Source of the DNA: Oscillospiraceae bacterium | Lineage (GTDB): Bacteria > Bacillota > Clostridia > Oscillospirales > Oscillospiraceae | Length of the DNA stretch: 41,959 nt | Direction of reading: 5' to 3' | Assembly (NCBI GenBank): GCA_022797115.1 | Contig: JAAWKB010000010.1 | Coordinates: 1 to 41,959 of the forward strand | Shown here: piece after piece, positions 1 to 7,274 of the stretch | Layout: the number at the start of each line of letters is the position of its first letter | How positions within the stretch are numbered: the first letter of the stretch is position 1 | Notes under the pieces: generated by a model | Database searches by the model: none | What the model saw: only the letters and a program-made list of their open reading frames with translations | Told to the model about the DNA's origin: nothing | Made by a program: the position numbers and the translations under genes

Positions 1-773
1 TACGCCTCGCTCTGGGCGATCTCGTTGGTGTGGTGGGGGAAGGCGTTGTCGATGCCGCCGCAGTGGATGTCCAGATCCTCCCCCAAATGCTTCATGGAGA
101 TGCCGGAGCACTCAATGTGCCAGCCGGGGTAGCCCACCCCCCAGGGGGAATCCCATTTAAGGGCCTGGTCTTCAAATTTGGACTGGGTGAACCAGAGGAC
201 AAAGTCATTTTTGTTGCGCTTGTTGACATCCTCCTCCACGCCCTCCCGGACGCCCACCGCCAGATCCTCCGCGTCGTGGTCGTTGAAGATATAGTATCGC
301 TCCAGCTTGCTGGTGTCAAAGTACACGTTGCCGCCGGCTACATAGCCGTACCCCTTCTCGATCAGGGTGGAGATGATGCGGATATACTCGCCAATACAGG
401 CCGTGGCGGGCTCCACCACGTCGGGACGCTTGATGTTCAGCTTGTCGCAGTCGTCAAAAAAGGCGTCCGTATAGAACTTGGCGATATCCATGACGGACTT
501 GTTCTCCCGCTTGGCCCCCTTGAGCATCTTGTCCTCCCCGGTGTCCCCATCGGAAGCGAGGTGGCCTACGTCGGTGATGTTCATGACGCGCTTGACGTGG
601 TAGCCCTCATAGCGCAGAAACTTCTCCAGCACGTCCTCCATGATATAGCTGCGCAGATTGCCGATGTGGGCAAAGTGGTACACCGTAGGGCCGCAGGTGT
701 ACATTTTTACAATGTCCGGATGGTTGGGGACGAACTCGTCTTTGCGGTGGGTGGCGGAATTGTACAGATACAT
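1..773 (-). CDS. cysS: Cysteinyl-tRNA synthetase (partial, cut by window edge)
   Basis: Charges tRNA-Cys with cysteine in the cytoplasm. The reverse-strand reading begins MYLYNSATHRKDEF and continues with KMYTCGPTVY and FAHIGNLRS, the CysRS version of the class I HIGH motif with its zinc-binding Cys beside it, then GYPGWHIECS, which carries further zinc ligands. About 257 residues are present; the C-terminal part with the KMSKS loop lies beyond base 1. It follows cysE by 25 bases on the same strand, so the two probably share the T-box controlled transcript. Pairing cysE with cysS is common in Firmicutes and couples cysteine synthesis to its use. Assignment is firm; only the missing C-terminus is unseen. 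Confidence 0.96.
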   Translation of the reverse strand, partial: MYLYNSATHRKDEFVPNHPDIVKMYTCGPTVYHFAHIGNLRSYIMEDVLEKFLRYEGYHVKRVMNITDVGHLASDGDTGEDKMLKGAKRENKSVMDIAKFYTDAFFDDCDKLNIKRPDVVEPATACIGEYIRIISTLIEKGYGYVAGGNVYFDTSKLERYYIFNDHDAEDLAVGVREGVEEDVNKRNKNDFVLWFTQSKFEDQALKWDSPWGVGYPGWHIECSGISMKHLGEDLDIHCGGIDNAFPHHTNEIAQSEA

Positions 774-798
774 TGCTGCATTCTCCTTTGATGGGATG

Positions 799-1428
799 TT
801 ATTTTTCAGCCAGCTTCTTTTCCAGCTCCTCAATGCGCAGGGACAGGGCCTCGATCTTTTGCAGGGTGGGGTTGACGACGCTGGTCTGGTCCACCTCGTC
901 GGCGTAGCGGCGCACCTTCTCGCCGTTGACGCGGACGATCTGGGCGGGCACGCCAACGGCGGTGGCGTTGGCAGGCACGTCCTGGAGCACCACTGCTCCG
1001 GCGGCGATGCGGGCATTGTCGTGGATAGTGATGGGGCCCAGCACCTTGGCCCCCGCGCCAACCATGACGTTGTCCCCCAGGGTGGGGTGGCGCTTGCCGA
1101 TGTCCTTGCCCGTCCCCCCCAGGGTGACGCCCTGGTAGATGAGCACGTCGTCACCGATCTCCGTGGTCTCACCGATGACGATGCCCGTGCCGTGGTCGAT
1201 GACCAGGCGCCGGCCAATGGCCGCGCCGGGGTGGATCTCGATGCCGGTCCAGAGCCGGCCCCACTGGGAGACACACCGGGCCAGGAAACATAGCTGATGG
1301 CGGTGGAGCCAGTGGGCGATGCGGTAGTAAATGATGGCGTGTACGCCGGCGTACAGCAGGAAGATTTCCAGCTTTCCGCGTGCGGCAGGGTCGCGCCGCT
1401 GGTATGCGCTTAGGGTTTCCAGTAACAT
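799..1428 (-). CDS. cysE: Serine O-acetyltransferase
   Basis: Transfers acetyl from acetyl-CoA to L-serine, giving O-acetylserine, the precursor for cysteine synthase. The protein has the SAT helical start followed by a left-handed beta-helix: WTGIEIHPGAAIGRR, VIDHGTGIVIGET, LIYQGVTLGGTG and the tail VPANATAVGVPAQIV are hallmark segments, with the catalytic His in the IDHGTG region. The start is placed at ATG 1428 because AGAGG (1438-1442) lies 9 bases upstream; an in-frame ATG at 1437 directly abuts that site and would have no spacing. The last 20 residues form a short charged helix. Co-transcribed with cysS downstream and preceded by a T-box leader. Confidence 0.95.
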   Translation of the reverse strand: MLLETLSAYQRRDPAARGKLEIFLLYAGVHAIIYYRIAHWLHRHQLCFLARCVSQWGRLWTGIEIHPGAAIGRRLVIDHGTGIVIGETTEIGDDVLIYQGVTLGGTGKDIGKRHPTLGDNVMVGAGAKVLGPITIHDNARIAAGAVVLQDVPANATAVGVPAQIVRVNGEKVRRYADEVDQTSVVNPTLQKIEALSLRIEELEKKLAEK

Positions 1429-1469
1429 AGGTATCATCCTCTACAGTGCGGACAGGGCCCCGCGGCAGC

Positions 1470-1692
1470 AAAAACGCCCCTCCCGTCCTTGGTGGACGGA
1501 GAGGCGCGGTGCGCGGTTCCACTCTCCTGCTTTGCTCACATAGGCCAGTATCGCGGCCCAAACGGAGGGCGTTGCCCCTCCCGCTCCCGGACGCACGTTC
1601 CCCACGCCGCCCAGAGGGCCGCTTACAGCCGGCGGCGGCCCCTCTCTGCCTGTTTGACGCGGGTACTCTTTCCGTTCATTGCGGATTCTATC
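1470..1692 (-). ncRNA. T-box riboswitch leader (Cys type) with terminator
   Basis: On the minus strand the leader of cysE-cysS shows the conserved T-box segment AGTGGAACCGCGC (1511-1525), which pairs with the tRNA acceptor end, directly followed by a GC-rich hairpin and TTTTT (1470-1505), the intrinsic terminator. Upstream are the stem I landmarks GAGTA and AGAGAG and a GGCTG apical segment. A TGC triplet (1593-1595) sits where the specifier codon is expected, in AACGTGCGTCC, which fits cysteine. Uncharged tRNA-Cys would therefore favour antitermination. The T-box sequence and terminator are clear; the exact specifier loop was placed by eye. Confidence 0.9.
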
Positions 1693-1698
1693 CCTATT

Positions 1699-1727
1699 AT
1701 ATTACCAGCGGAGGGCCGGTGTGTCAA
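1699..1727 (-). promoter_or_regulatory. Promoter of the cysE-cysS T-box transcript
   Basis: Minus strand: perfect -35 TTGACA (1722-1727), 17-bp spacer, -10 TAATAT (1699-1704). Transcription would start near 1692, just ahead of stem I of the T-box. Confidence 0.75.
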
Positions 1728-1734
1728 GAAGTGA

Positions 1735-1749
1735 AAAATCAGACCCCTT
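1735..1749 (+). repeat. 15-bp direct repeat, left copy
   Basis: AAAATCAGACCCCTT occurs here and again, perfectly and in the same orientation, at 2623-2637. The pair brackets the AT-richer gene at 1870-2508. This could be a footprint of an insertion; no transposase or terminal inverted repeats were seen. Confidence 0.6.
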
Positions 1750-1869
1750 TTCAAGATTGGGGTTGCTGAGAAAAAAATTGGCAATTTCACCAGACCATAT
1801 GGAATCTGTCAAATACTTATGATAATATTTTGAGGGGTGTATCGAAACTTATTGTGGAGCTGATTCATA

Positions 1870-2508
1870 ATGAAGATCATTGACACGCATGGTATTTTAT
1901 CTATTGAACCGCTAAAGGGGAGTTGTGAGTGGTATTGGGGGAGTGATTACACGCATGGAGATCTGTATGAGGCACAAGAGCTGTATCGGGACAATCATCC
2001 TGTAAACTGTAACCGCCTGGTGCTTGTCCATTATCCTGATGGCCGTGTCGTTGAACCTGTCAAGAGAAAGGCCGGGCAATACTTCGGTCGGCCAATTTCA
2101 TACAACGGGAAAATGCAATTATTGTTGGCCGACTTTCCAAAGTCTCTTCTCTGTATTTTGCAGTATGACGATGCGAAAGATCAGATCACTACGGTTGCTT
2201 CATTGCCTCTAACAGAGGTAGAAGATTGCTATAATCTGCTGCTTTATCAATCGCCTTTAATGCTTGCCCGACAGGCACATGACGGCAGGTTTCAAATCAT
2301 CTGGCCTGAAAAGGCAGAATTCGCCATAGAAGAAGCGGAGGGGTTCTCTGACAGGAAGGGCAACAGACTATATTTTTGCCGGTGGTATGACGAGCCAGAC
2401 TACCGAGAGGAAATTGTCGTCCGAAAATACCCTACCGGAGAAATTTTAGAAATTATTCCAGGGTCCTGGCAGAATATGCCGGATGGACAGATATGGGTTT
2501 TGCGGTAG
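1870..2508 (+). CDS. Hypothetical protein, no family recognised
   Basis: A 212-residue soluble protein with no signal peptide or membrane segment. It starts MKIIDTHGILSIEPL and is rich in Trp, Tyr and acidic residues. The C-terminal half has beta-hairpin-like stretches such as NRLYFCRWYDEPDYREEIVVRKY and ends in DGQIWVLR. The text pattern resembles cytosolic beta-rich proteins of unknown function often found as orphans in clostridia. ATG 1870 is preceded by GTGGAG at a long but acceptable distance. The gene and its flanks are clearly richer in A and T than everything around them, and 15-bp direct repeats lie on both sides, suggesting acquisition as a small islet. Coding is likely from its length and amino-acid composition; function is unknown. 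Confidence 0.75.
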   Translation: MKIIDTHGILSIEPLKGSCEWYWGSDYTHGDLYEAQELYRDNHPVNCNRLVLVHYPDGRVVEPVKRKAGQYFGRPISYNGKMQLLLADFPKSLLCILQYDDAKDQITTVASLPLTEVEDCYNLLLYQSPLMLARQAHDGRFQIIWPEKAEFAIEEAEGFSDRKGNRLYFCRWYDEPDYREEIVVRKYPTGEILEIIPGSWQNMPDGQIWVLR

Positions 2509-2622
2509 TCTGTTCGTTTTGGTTTACTGGGCAGTGATCCGTTGTGGACAACCGCCTGTCTCAGCACTTCGACGAAAAACTGTAAAAGCAGGCATATAGC
2601 AACACTTATCCTGAAAAGGGAC

Positions 2623-2637
2623 AAAATCAGACCCCTT
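2623..2637 (+). repeat. 15-bp direct repeat, right copy
   Basis: Second perfect copy of AAAATCAGACCCCTT, 888 bases downstream of the copy at 1735-1749; GC content rises again just after it. Confidence 0.6.
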
Positions 2638-2670
2638 GCTTCGCTGCCAGTTTGTCTGTCAATGTTAGCG

Positions 2671-2699
2671 TTGAAGCAGCCCGCTGTTTATGATAAAGT
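2671..2699 (+). promoter_or_regulatory. Probable promoter of the radical SAM gene
   Basis: -35 TTGAAG (2671-2676), 17-bp spacer, -10 TAAAGT (2694-2699). It lies 76 bases ahead of the GTG start. The boxes are only moderate matches to consensus. The rest of the 2509-2775 gap shows no gene. Confidence 0.45.
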
Positions 2700-2775
2700 G
2701 GGAACAGCTCAACCAGGGGGTGAGGGCATGGAGCGGCCGCATGGATAGAGCAGGTATCAGAAAAGGAGGGGTATC

Positions 2776-3534
2776 GTGAACCAATATGTCAAACACCTGA
2801 ACCGCATCGAATTTGTTGTCACCTACGCCTGCACAGGCAGCTGTAAACACTGCTCGGAAGGGGAGCACAGCAGATCCGGCGTGCATATTGACGCGGAGGC
2901 TGCCGCCGGGGTTGTGCGTGATCTCGCGGGCCAATATGGCATTACGTCTGTTATGACCTTCGGCGGCGAACCCCTGCTCTGCCCGGAGACGGTATATGCG
3001 ATACATGCGGCAGCGGCAGAGCGGGGGGTCCCCAAGCGGCAGCTGATTACGAACGGTTTTTTCAGCAGGGACGGCGCCAAAATCAAGCAGACGGCCGGGC
3101 AGCTGGCACACTGCGGGGTGAATGATATCCTGCTTTCTGTCGACGCATTTCATCAGGAGACCATCCCCCTTGCGCCGGTCAAGGAATTTGCGGCGGAGCT
3201 GGGCAAGCTTGGCGTGGGCCTGCGCACCCATCCTGCGTGGGTGGTGGGAAAGGGGCACCAGAACCCATACAACAGCCGAACCGCCGAAATACTCGCAGAA
3301 TTTGAGTCAATGGGGATTGCCCAATCCGACGGGAATCACATTCTCCCCATTGGGAATGCACGCAACTATCTGAGCGGCTATTATGATATGGACAGGGAGT
3401 ATGCCGATCCCTATGCGGAAGATCCCACAGATCTCCAGGCGATCAGCATCAATCCAGATGGCAGTGTGCTGGACGGGAATATTTACAGGGAGCCGGTCCT
3501 GGAAATCCTGGAGCGGTATGCGCCGCAAATTTGA
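2776..3534 (+). CDS. Small radical SAM protein, substrate unknown
   Basis: A 252-residue radical SAM enzyme. CTGSCKHC at residues 19-26 gives the CxxxCxxC that binds the 4Fe-4S cluster and S-adenosylmethionine; FGGEPLL near residue 75 is the GGE motif contacting SAM, and LSVDAFHQE continues the partial TIM barrel. There is no Cys-rich SPASM or other auxiliary-cluster domain at the C-terminus, so this is a minimal form. The start is GTG 2776 because a strong AAAGGAGGGG (2762-2771) precedes it at good spacing. It stands alone between a terminator and the 1.9-kb islet, and no peptide precursor or partner is visible next to it. Related stand-alone proteins exist in clostridia, but the reaction cannot be inferred here. 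Confidence 0.9.
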   Translation: MNQYVKHLNRIEFVVTYACTGSCKHCSEGEHSRSGVHIDAEAAAGVVRDLAGQYGITSVMTFGGEPLLCPETVYAIHAAAAERGVPKRQLITNGFFSRDGAKIKQTAGQLAHCGVNDILLSVDAFHQETIPLAPVKEFAAELGKLGVGLRTHPAWVVGKGHQNPYNSRTAEILAEFESMGIAQSDGNHILPIGNARNYLSGYYDMDREYADPYAEDPTDLQAISINPDGSVLDGNIYREPVLEILERYAPQI

Positions 3535-3548
3535 CAGCGGCAGGGTAA

Positions 3549-3580
3549 GCACCGGGGCGGCCCTTGGGCCGCCCCGGTGC
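3549..3580. terminator. GC-rich hairpin between convergent genes
   Basis: Perfect 15-bp arms GCACCGGGGCGGCCC and its complement, separated by only TT, lie between the radical SAM gene (rightward) and the Sel1-repeat gene (leftward). There is no clear U-run, so termination would rely on the very stable stem; it may serve both strands. Confidence 0.6.
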
Positions 3581-3611
3581 CTGTATGGTCCGGTGGGATG
3601 CATGCCTCCCC

Positions 3612-4847
3612 TTACCGGCGGACCCACTTGCCGAAGAGGGTCTTCTTGTAATGCAGCAGTTCCTCCTTGGCCTTTGCGTGATTCCCCGCCTTCTGAAGGT
3701 AGGCCACGCCCTTGGGGATGTCCGCCGCAACCCCCAGGCCGCGCCCATAGAGAAAGCCCAGCATATAGTAAACGTCGCTGTTGTCCCAGTCCACTTGCTC
3801 CAGGTACATCCTTGCCGCCGCGTAGTCCTGGGGGGTGCCCCAGCCGTTGAAGCAGCATTCGCCCAGGTAGTAGATGCCCCAGGCGTTCCCCTGGTTGTAG
3901 GCGTTGGAGAGCAGCTGGAACGCCTTTGCATAGTCCTGCTGGACGCCCCGGCCATAGTAGTAAGCCTTGCCCAGCAGGCAGCTGGAGCCGGTTTCGCCCT
4001 TGGCGATCCCCTTCTCGAAGCACCGGACGGCGTAAGCCTCGTCCTGCTGCGTACCGATCCCGTTGAAGTAGCAGCGGCCCACATCGCACCAGCCGCCCGG
4101 CTCGCCGCCCTCGGCGGCCTCCAGGTACCAGTGGAACGCCTCATCCTTCCGCCCGGCCTTCTCCAGGTTCTTGGCGTAGATGGACTGGTGGACAGGATAA
4201 CCCAGCTCTGCGCCGGTCTTCCACAGGTCCTTCGCCTTCTCCGGCTGGGGGGCAATGATGTCCTCGTCACCCTGGGTGTAGTAGCGGTTGAGGTTGTTGG
4301 CAGCAAAGTAGATGCCGCCCTGGAGGGCCTTCTGGAACCAGCCCTCGCACTGGGAGATGTTCTCCTTCAGGTACGCCTTGAAGGCTGCATGGTTGGGGAA
4401 GGAGTCCTTACCCTTGTTCTGGATGCGGAGGAAATCCCACCAAAAATAGCAGTTGCCTATGATGTACTGGCAGAAGGCGTCCCCCGCCTCCGCCATGGCC
4501 TCCACCTGCCCGAACGCCTCCTGGAGGCTGGCAAAGGGCATCTTCTTCTGCACGGAGGGCGTCAGCTCCCCGCTGCGCAGGGCCACCAGCACGCCCAGGG
4601 CGCTGCCCTGCTCCACAGATTTATGCAGGAGCTTCACCGCCCGCTGGTCGTCCTCCGGGAAGCCGTGGCCGCTCCAGACGTACTGATAGCCGCACAGGCA
4701 CCGGGCCAGCACACAGCTGGCGTCCCCGTCGCCGGCCTCAGACGCCCGCTCCAGCAGGGCGAAGGCCTCCTTGCCCCGGCCTGTGCGCACATTGTAATAG
4801 ATATCCTCCAGCGCCTGCTTGACCTCTTTGCTCAAAACTGCTGCCAT
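3612..4847 (-). CDS. Sel1-repeat (TPR-like) protein
   Basis: A 411-residue soluble protein built mainly of Sel1-like helix-turn-helix repeats, a scaffold for protein contacts. Good repeat units are GGWCDVGRCYFNGIGTQQD, SSCLLGKAYYYGRGVQQD, GIYYLGECCFNGWGTPQD and VYYMLGFLYGRGLGV; weaker ones fill the N-terminal half. There is no signal peptide, so a cytoplasmic role is likely. The start ATG 4847 follows AAAAGGAG. It lies 2 bases downstream of the stop of the 532-residue membrane protein, whose end overlaps its ribosome site, so the two form an operon and may act together. Sel1 proteins are often adaptors of signalling or envelope complexes; a specific partner other than the neighbour cannot be named. 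Confidence 0.88.
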   Translation of the reverse strand: MAAVLSKEVKQALEDIYYNVRTGRGKEAFALLERASEAGDGDASCVLARCLCGYQYVWSGHGFPEDDQRAVKLLHKSVEQGSALGVLVALRSGELTPSVQKKMPFASLQEAFGQVEAMAEAGDAFCQYIIGNCYFWWDFLRIQNKGKDSFPNHAAFKAYLKENISQCEGWFQKALQGGIYFAANNLNRYYTQGDEDIIAPQPEKAKDLWKTGAELGYPVHQSIYAKNLEKAGRKDEAFHWYLEAAEGGEPGGWCDVGRCYFNGIGTQQDEAYAVRCFEKGIAKGETGSSCLLGKAYYYGRGVQQDYAKAFQLLSNAYNQGNAWGIYYLGECCFNGWGTPQDYAAARMYLEQVDWDNSDVYYMLGFLYGRGLGVAADIPKGVAYLQKAGNHAKAKEELLHYKKTLFGKWVRR

Positions 4848-4849
4848 GA

Positions 4850-6448
4850 CTAGTTGCTCTCCTTTTTATTCTTTTTTATCCGCTTCCAGTCCCTGCCGCC
4901 CGGCAGGAACTGTCCGTGGGGATAGCCTGTCAGCCATGCCGCCGCCTCCCGCGGCGGCATTTTTGCTGTGTAAAATTGCAGTTGTTCTTTTTCGGGCCGG
5001 GTAGCCTCCACAGTGCAGCGCCCATCCAGCTGGTCGCCCGCCGTGACCCTGATCCACAGGTATCCCACCGGGTGGGTCAGGTCTACCAGCTGGTATTCCC
5101 CGCTGACGATCCCATCCGCCGCCGCTTGGACGTCCTCTGTGGTGAAGGTGGTATGGTTCTCGGCCGCGCCGCTTGCGTAGACCAGGGACAGCCGGGCCTG
5201 GGAGGGCTGGCTGTTGGGGGCCGCCTGCCGGGGGCTGTGGCTGCGGAGCCGTAAGGGCGCCCAGCCTGCGAGCTCCGGCGCCGTGTGCCGGAGCCAGCCT
5301 GCCAGGATACCCTGGGCCGCCGGCGGGCTTACGGTCTGCATCAGCCCCTCCTGCCCGCCGGCCAGCTCCAGTACCAGCTGTGCCCGGCCCTCCGACGCCT
5401 CCACCCGCAAAGCGCGGAAGGATCTGCCACCGCCCTCAATGGGGCGGGTAGGCGTCAGGGTGAAGCCCTCTGTCTCCCCGGCGAGGCAGCGGCGCAGATG
5501 TGTTTCTGCCAGAGGCAGCGTCACCCGGCTTGTCACGTCGCCGCCGGAGGCAAGGATCATATCCTGGGTCCCGCCGGCCTCCTGCTGGAGCTGGGAGGAG
5601 GCGCGGCGGCTCTGCTTCTGGCGGAAGTCCCGCTCGAATTCCTCCTGTGCGCTCTCGTCCATGGTCCAGAAGCTGGTACATTGGCTGCTGCCGCCCCGGG
5701 CGGCGTCCGGCACCCGGAGGGCCAGGCAGTCCACTGCCGCCTGGAGGTCGCTCAGGCTGTTGAAGCTGGTGCCGGTCCGCTGCCAGCGGTCGTCGATCAG
5801 GACAAGCGCCATCTCCCGGCTGGTGCGCACGCCGGTCTGGGTTTGGTGCTGGTGGAGCTCGTTAATGAGGAAGATGCCCCGGATGCGGTCAATCCGGTTT
5901 GCCCCATCCCCCAAAACCCACTCCCGGCCAATGCCCACAGGGCCGAACCAATGGGCGTCCTCTTTCAAATCGTTGTCCACCATGGCGAAGAGCTCATCCA
6001 CAGGCGGGGCCTCGTCCGGGTAGGGCAGCTGGCTGCGGATAGACTGGGCCAGGGCGCTTTTGGCGGGGAAAAAGGTATCCCGCAGGGCGGCATAGCCCAG
6101 CCAGAGTCCCAGAAGGAGGAACAGCGCCGCCCCGCCGCCGGACACCGCCAGCGTCACATAGTCCGCAGTTTCCCAGTAGGCCCGGTCCTGCTCCAGCCCC
6201 ATGAAAAAGACTGCCCCCAGGGAGACGGCCAATCCCCATGCCAGCAGCGCCCAAAGCAGCCAGGTGAGGCGTTTCCTGGTGCGGCTGAGGCAGTAGCCCT
6301 CCGCCGCGCCGTTGGGGTTGTTCCGGCGCTGGGCTGACATCAAAAGCAGCACAACCGGTATGGCAAAAATGCGCAAGACCACAAAAAGCAGCACATAGAC
6401 CACGACATTCCATGGCCAGCGCAAATAGAAGCCTTTTTTCTCGTTCAC
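4850..6448 (-). CDS. Membrane protein of unknown function, paired with Sel1 protein
   Basis: 532 residues, not recognised. The N-terminal part has three hydrophobic segments (about residues 13-37 VVVYVLLFVVLRIFAIPVV, 62-82 LTWLLWALLAWGLAVSLGA and 97-120 VTLAVSGGGAALFLLLGLW), with a basic loop between the first two. The remaining roughly 400 residues are soluble, alternating beta-rich and acidic stretches, and end in a Lys-rich tail GRDWKRIKKNKKESN. The segment REWVLGDGANRIDRIRGIFL followed by LVLIDDRWQRTGTSF resembles a small ligand-binding or regulatory domain, but no family is claimed. Start is GTG 6448, with AAGGAGG 8 bases upstream. A promoter is visible at 6503-6531. It is the first gene of a two-gene operon with the Sel1-repeat protein. 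Confidence 0.8.
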   Translation of the reverse strand: MNEKKGFYLRWPWNVVVYVLLFVVLRIFAIPVVLLLMSAQRRNNPNGAAEGYCLSRTRKRLTWLLWALLAWGLAVSLGAVFFMGLEQDRAYWETADYVTLAVSGGGAALFLLLGLWLGYAALRDTFFPAKSALAQSIRSQLPYPDEAPPVDELFAMVDNDLKEDAHWFGPVGIGREWVLGDGANRIDRIRGIFLINELHQHQTQTGVRTSREMALVLIDDRWQRTGTSFNSLSDLQAAVDCLALRVPDAARGGSSQCTSFWTMDESAQEEFERDFRQKQSRRASSQLQQEAGGTQDMILASGGDVTSRVTLPLAETHLRRCLAGETEGFTLTPTRPIEGGGRSFRALRVEASEGRAQLVLELAGGQEGLMQTVSPPAAQGILAGWLRHTAPELAGWAPLRLRSHSPRQAAPNSQPSQARLSLVYASGAAENHTTFTTEDVQAAADGIVSGEYQLVDLTHPVGYLWIRVTAGDQLDGRCTVEATRPEKEQLQFYTAKMPPREAAAWLTGYPHGQFLPGGRDWKRIKKNKKESN

Positions 6449-6502
6449 AGCCCGGTCCTCCTTGCGCTCCCACCGGAAAAGGGGGGAGGGATTCTATGGC
6501 TG

Positions 6503-6531
6503 ATTCTACCACCGAATGGCAGTTTTGTCCA
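6503..6531 (-). promoter_or_regulatory. Promoter of the membrane protein / Sel1 operon
   Basis: Minus strand: -35 TGGACA (6526-6531), 17-bp spacer, -10 TAGAAT (6503-6508), about 55 bases ahead of GTG 6448. Confidence 0.6.
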
Positions 6532-6565
6532 TCCCCAGGCGACCGCTGCGCGCCTTTTTCGACAG

Positions 6566-6600
6566 CAGGGCGGCGCGGCAATCCCAGCCGCGCCGCCCTG
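6566..6600 (-). terminator. Terminator after the ABC-PHP operon
   Basis: Perfect 14-bp arms CAGGGCGGCGCGGC and complement with a 7-base loop, 17 bases beyond the stop of the PHP gene. There is no U-run immediately after the stem, so efficiency is uncertain. Confidence 0.55.
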
Positions 6601-6617
6601 TCAAAATCGCCGGGCAT

Positions 6618-7274
6618 TTATGGACAGGCCGCCAGGGACCCGACTGGGCCGCAGGAACCTGCTAATTCGTAGCCGCTGCCGGTCCAGACGGCGGGCCGGA
6701 CCGGGCGCGTGCGCAGCAGGGAGACGAAGTCCTCCGTAGTCTCCACCCGCTCGGGCAGCCAGGTGGCGTATTTCCCCACCTGCCCTGTGACATGGGCATC
6801 GCTGGCCCCGATGGGCTGTAATCCCAGCTCCCGGCACCAGTCCAGGGCGGCCTGGTTGGCCTCTGGGCTGGTACTGCCGTTGAAGACCTCTACACCGTGG
6901 AGCCCTGTTACCTGGCCCAGGTGCGCCGCCAGCCCCCGGTTGTTGTTCCGGAACGGGTGGCAGGCGCAGCAGAAGCCCCCCGCGGCGTTGACCTGGTCGA
7001 TGAAGGCTTGGGCCTCCACCCGGCCCTCCGGGATGGAATCGATCCCCCAGGCGGTGATATCCCCCTGGAGGGAGAAGTACTCCACGCCCAGAAAAATGGG
7101 GAACCCCACCTCCCGGCTGTAGGCCGCTGCGGCCTCCCAGCCGCCAATGCTGTCGTGATCCGTCAGGCACACGGCGTCCAGCCCGCGGGATCTGGCCTGG
7201 GTTACGATCTGCGCCAGGGTGATAAAGCTGTCTGTCGAGTGGGGCAGGGCGTGCAGGTGCATATCTACCAGCAT
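6618..7274 (-). CDS. PHP-domain metal-dependent phosphoesterase
   Basis: 218 residues with the metal-site motifs of the PHP superfamily: MHLHALPHS at the N-terminus (HxH), LTDHDSIGG near residue 38, a Glu in GVEYFS, CHPFRNNN near residue 110, and SDAHVTG near residue 160. Such proteins are tri-metal phosphatases or phosphodiesterases acting on nucleotides, histidinol phosphate or other small phosphate esters. The ORF is close to the usual size of stand-alone PHP proteins. It starts at ATG 7274, which overlaps the stop of the ABC ATPase gene (TGATG), so it is translationally coupled to the importer. The context suggests it dephosphorylates or cleaves what the importer brings in; this is inference. 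The C-terminal 20 residues are Gly/Pro-rich. Confidence 0.88.
   Translation of the reverse strand: MLVDMHLHALPHSTDSFITLAQIVTQARSRGLDAVCLTDHDSIGGWEAAAAYSREVGFPIFLGVEYFSLQGDITAWGIDSIPEGRVEAQAFIDQVNAAGGFCCACHPFRNNNRGLAAHLGQVTGLHGVEVFNGSTSPEANQAALDWCRELGLQPIGASDAHVTGQVGKYATWLPERVETTEDFVSLLRTRPVRPAVWTGSGYELAGSCGPVGSLAACP

Noticed and set aside
1735-2637. Insertion sequence around the orphan gene
   Set aside because: Direct repeats only; no terminal inverted repeats and the gene product has no transposase motif.
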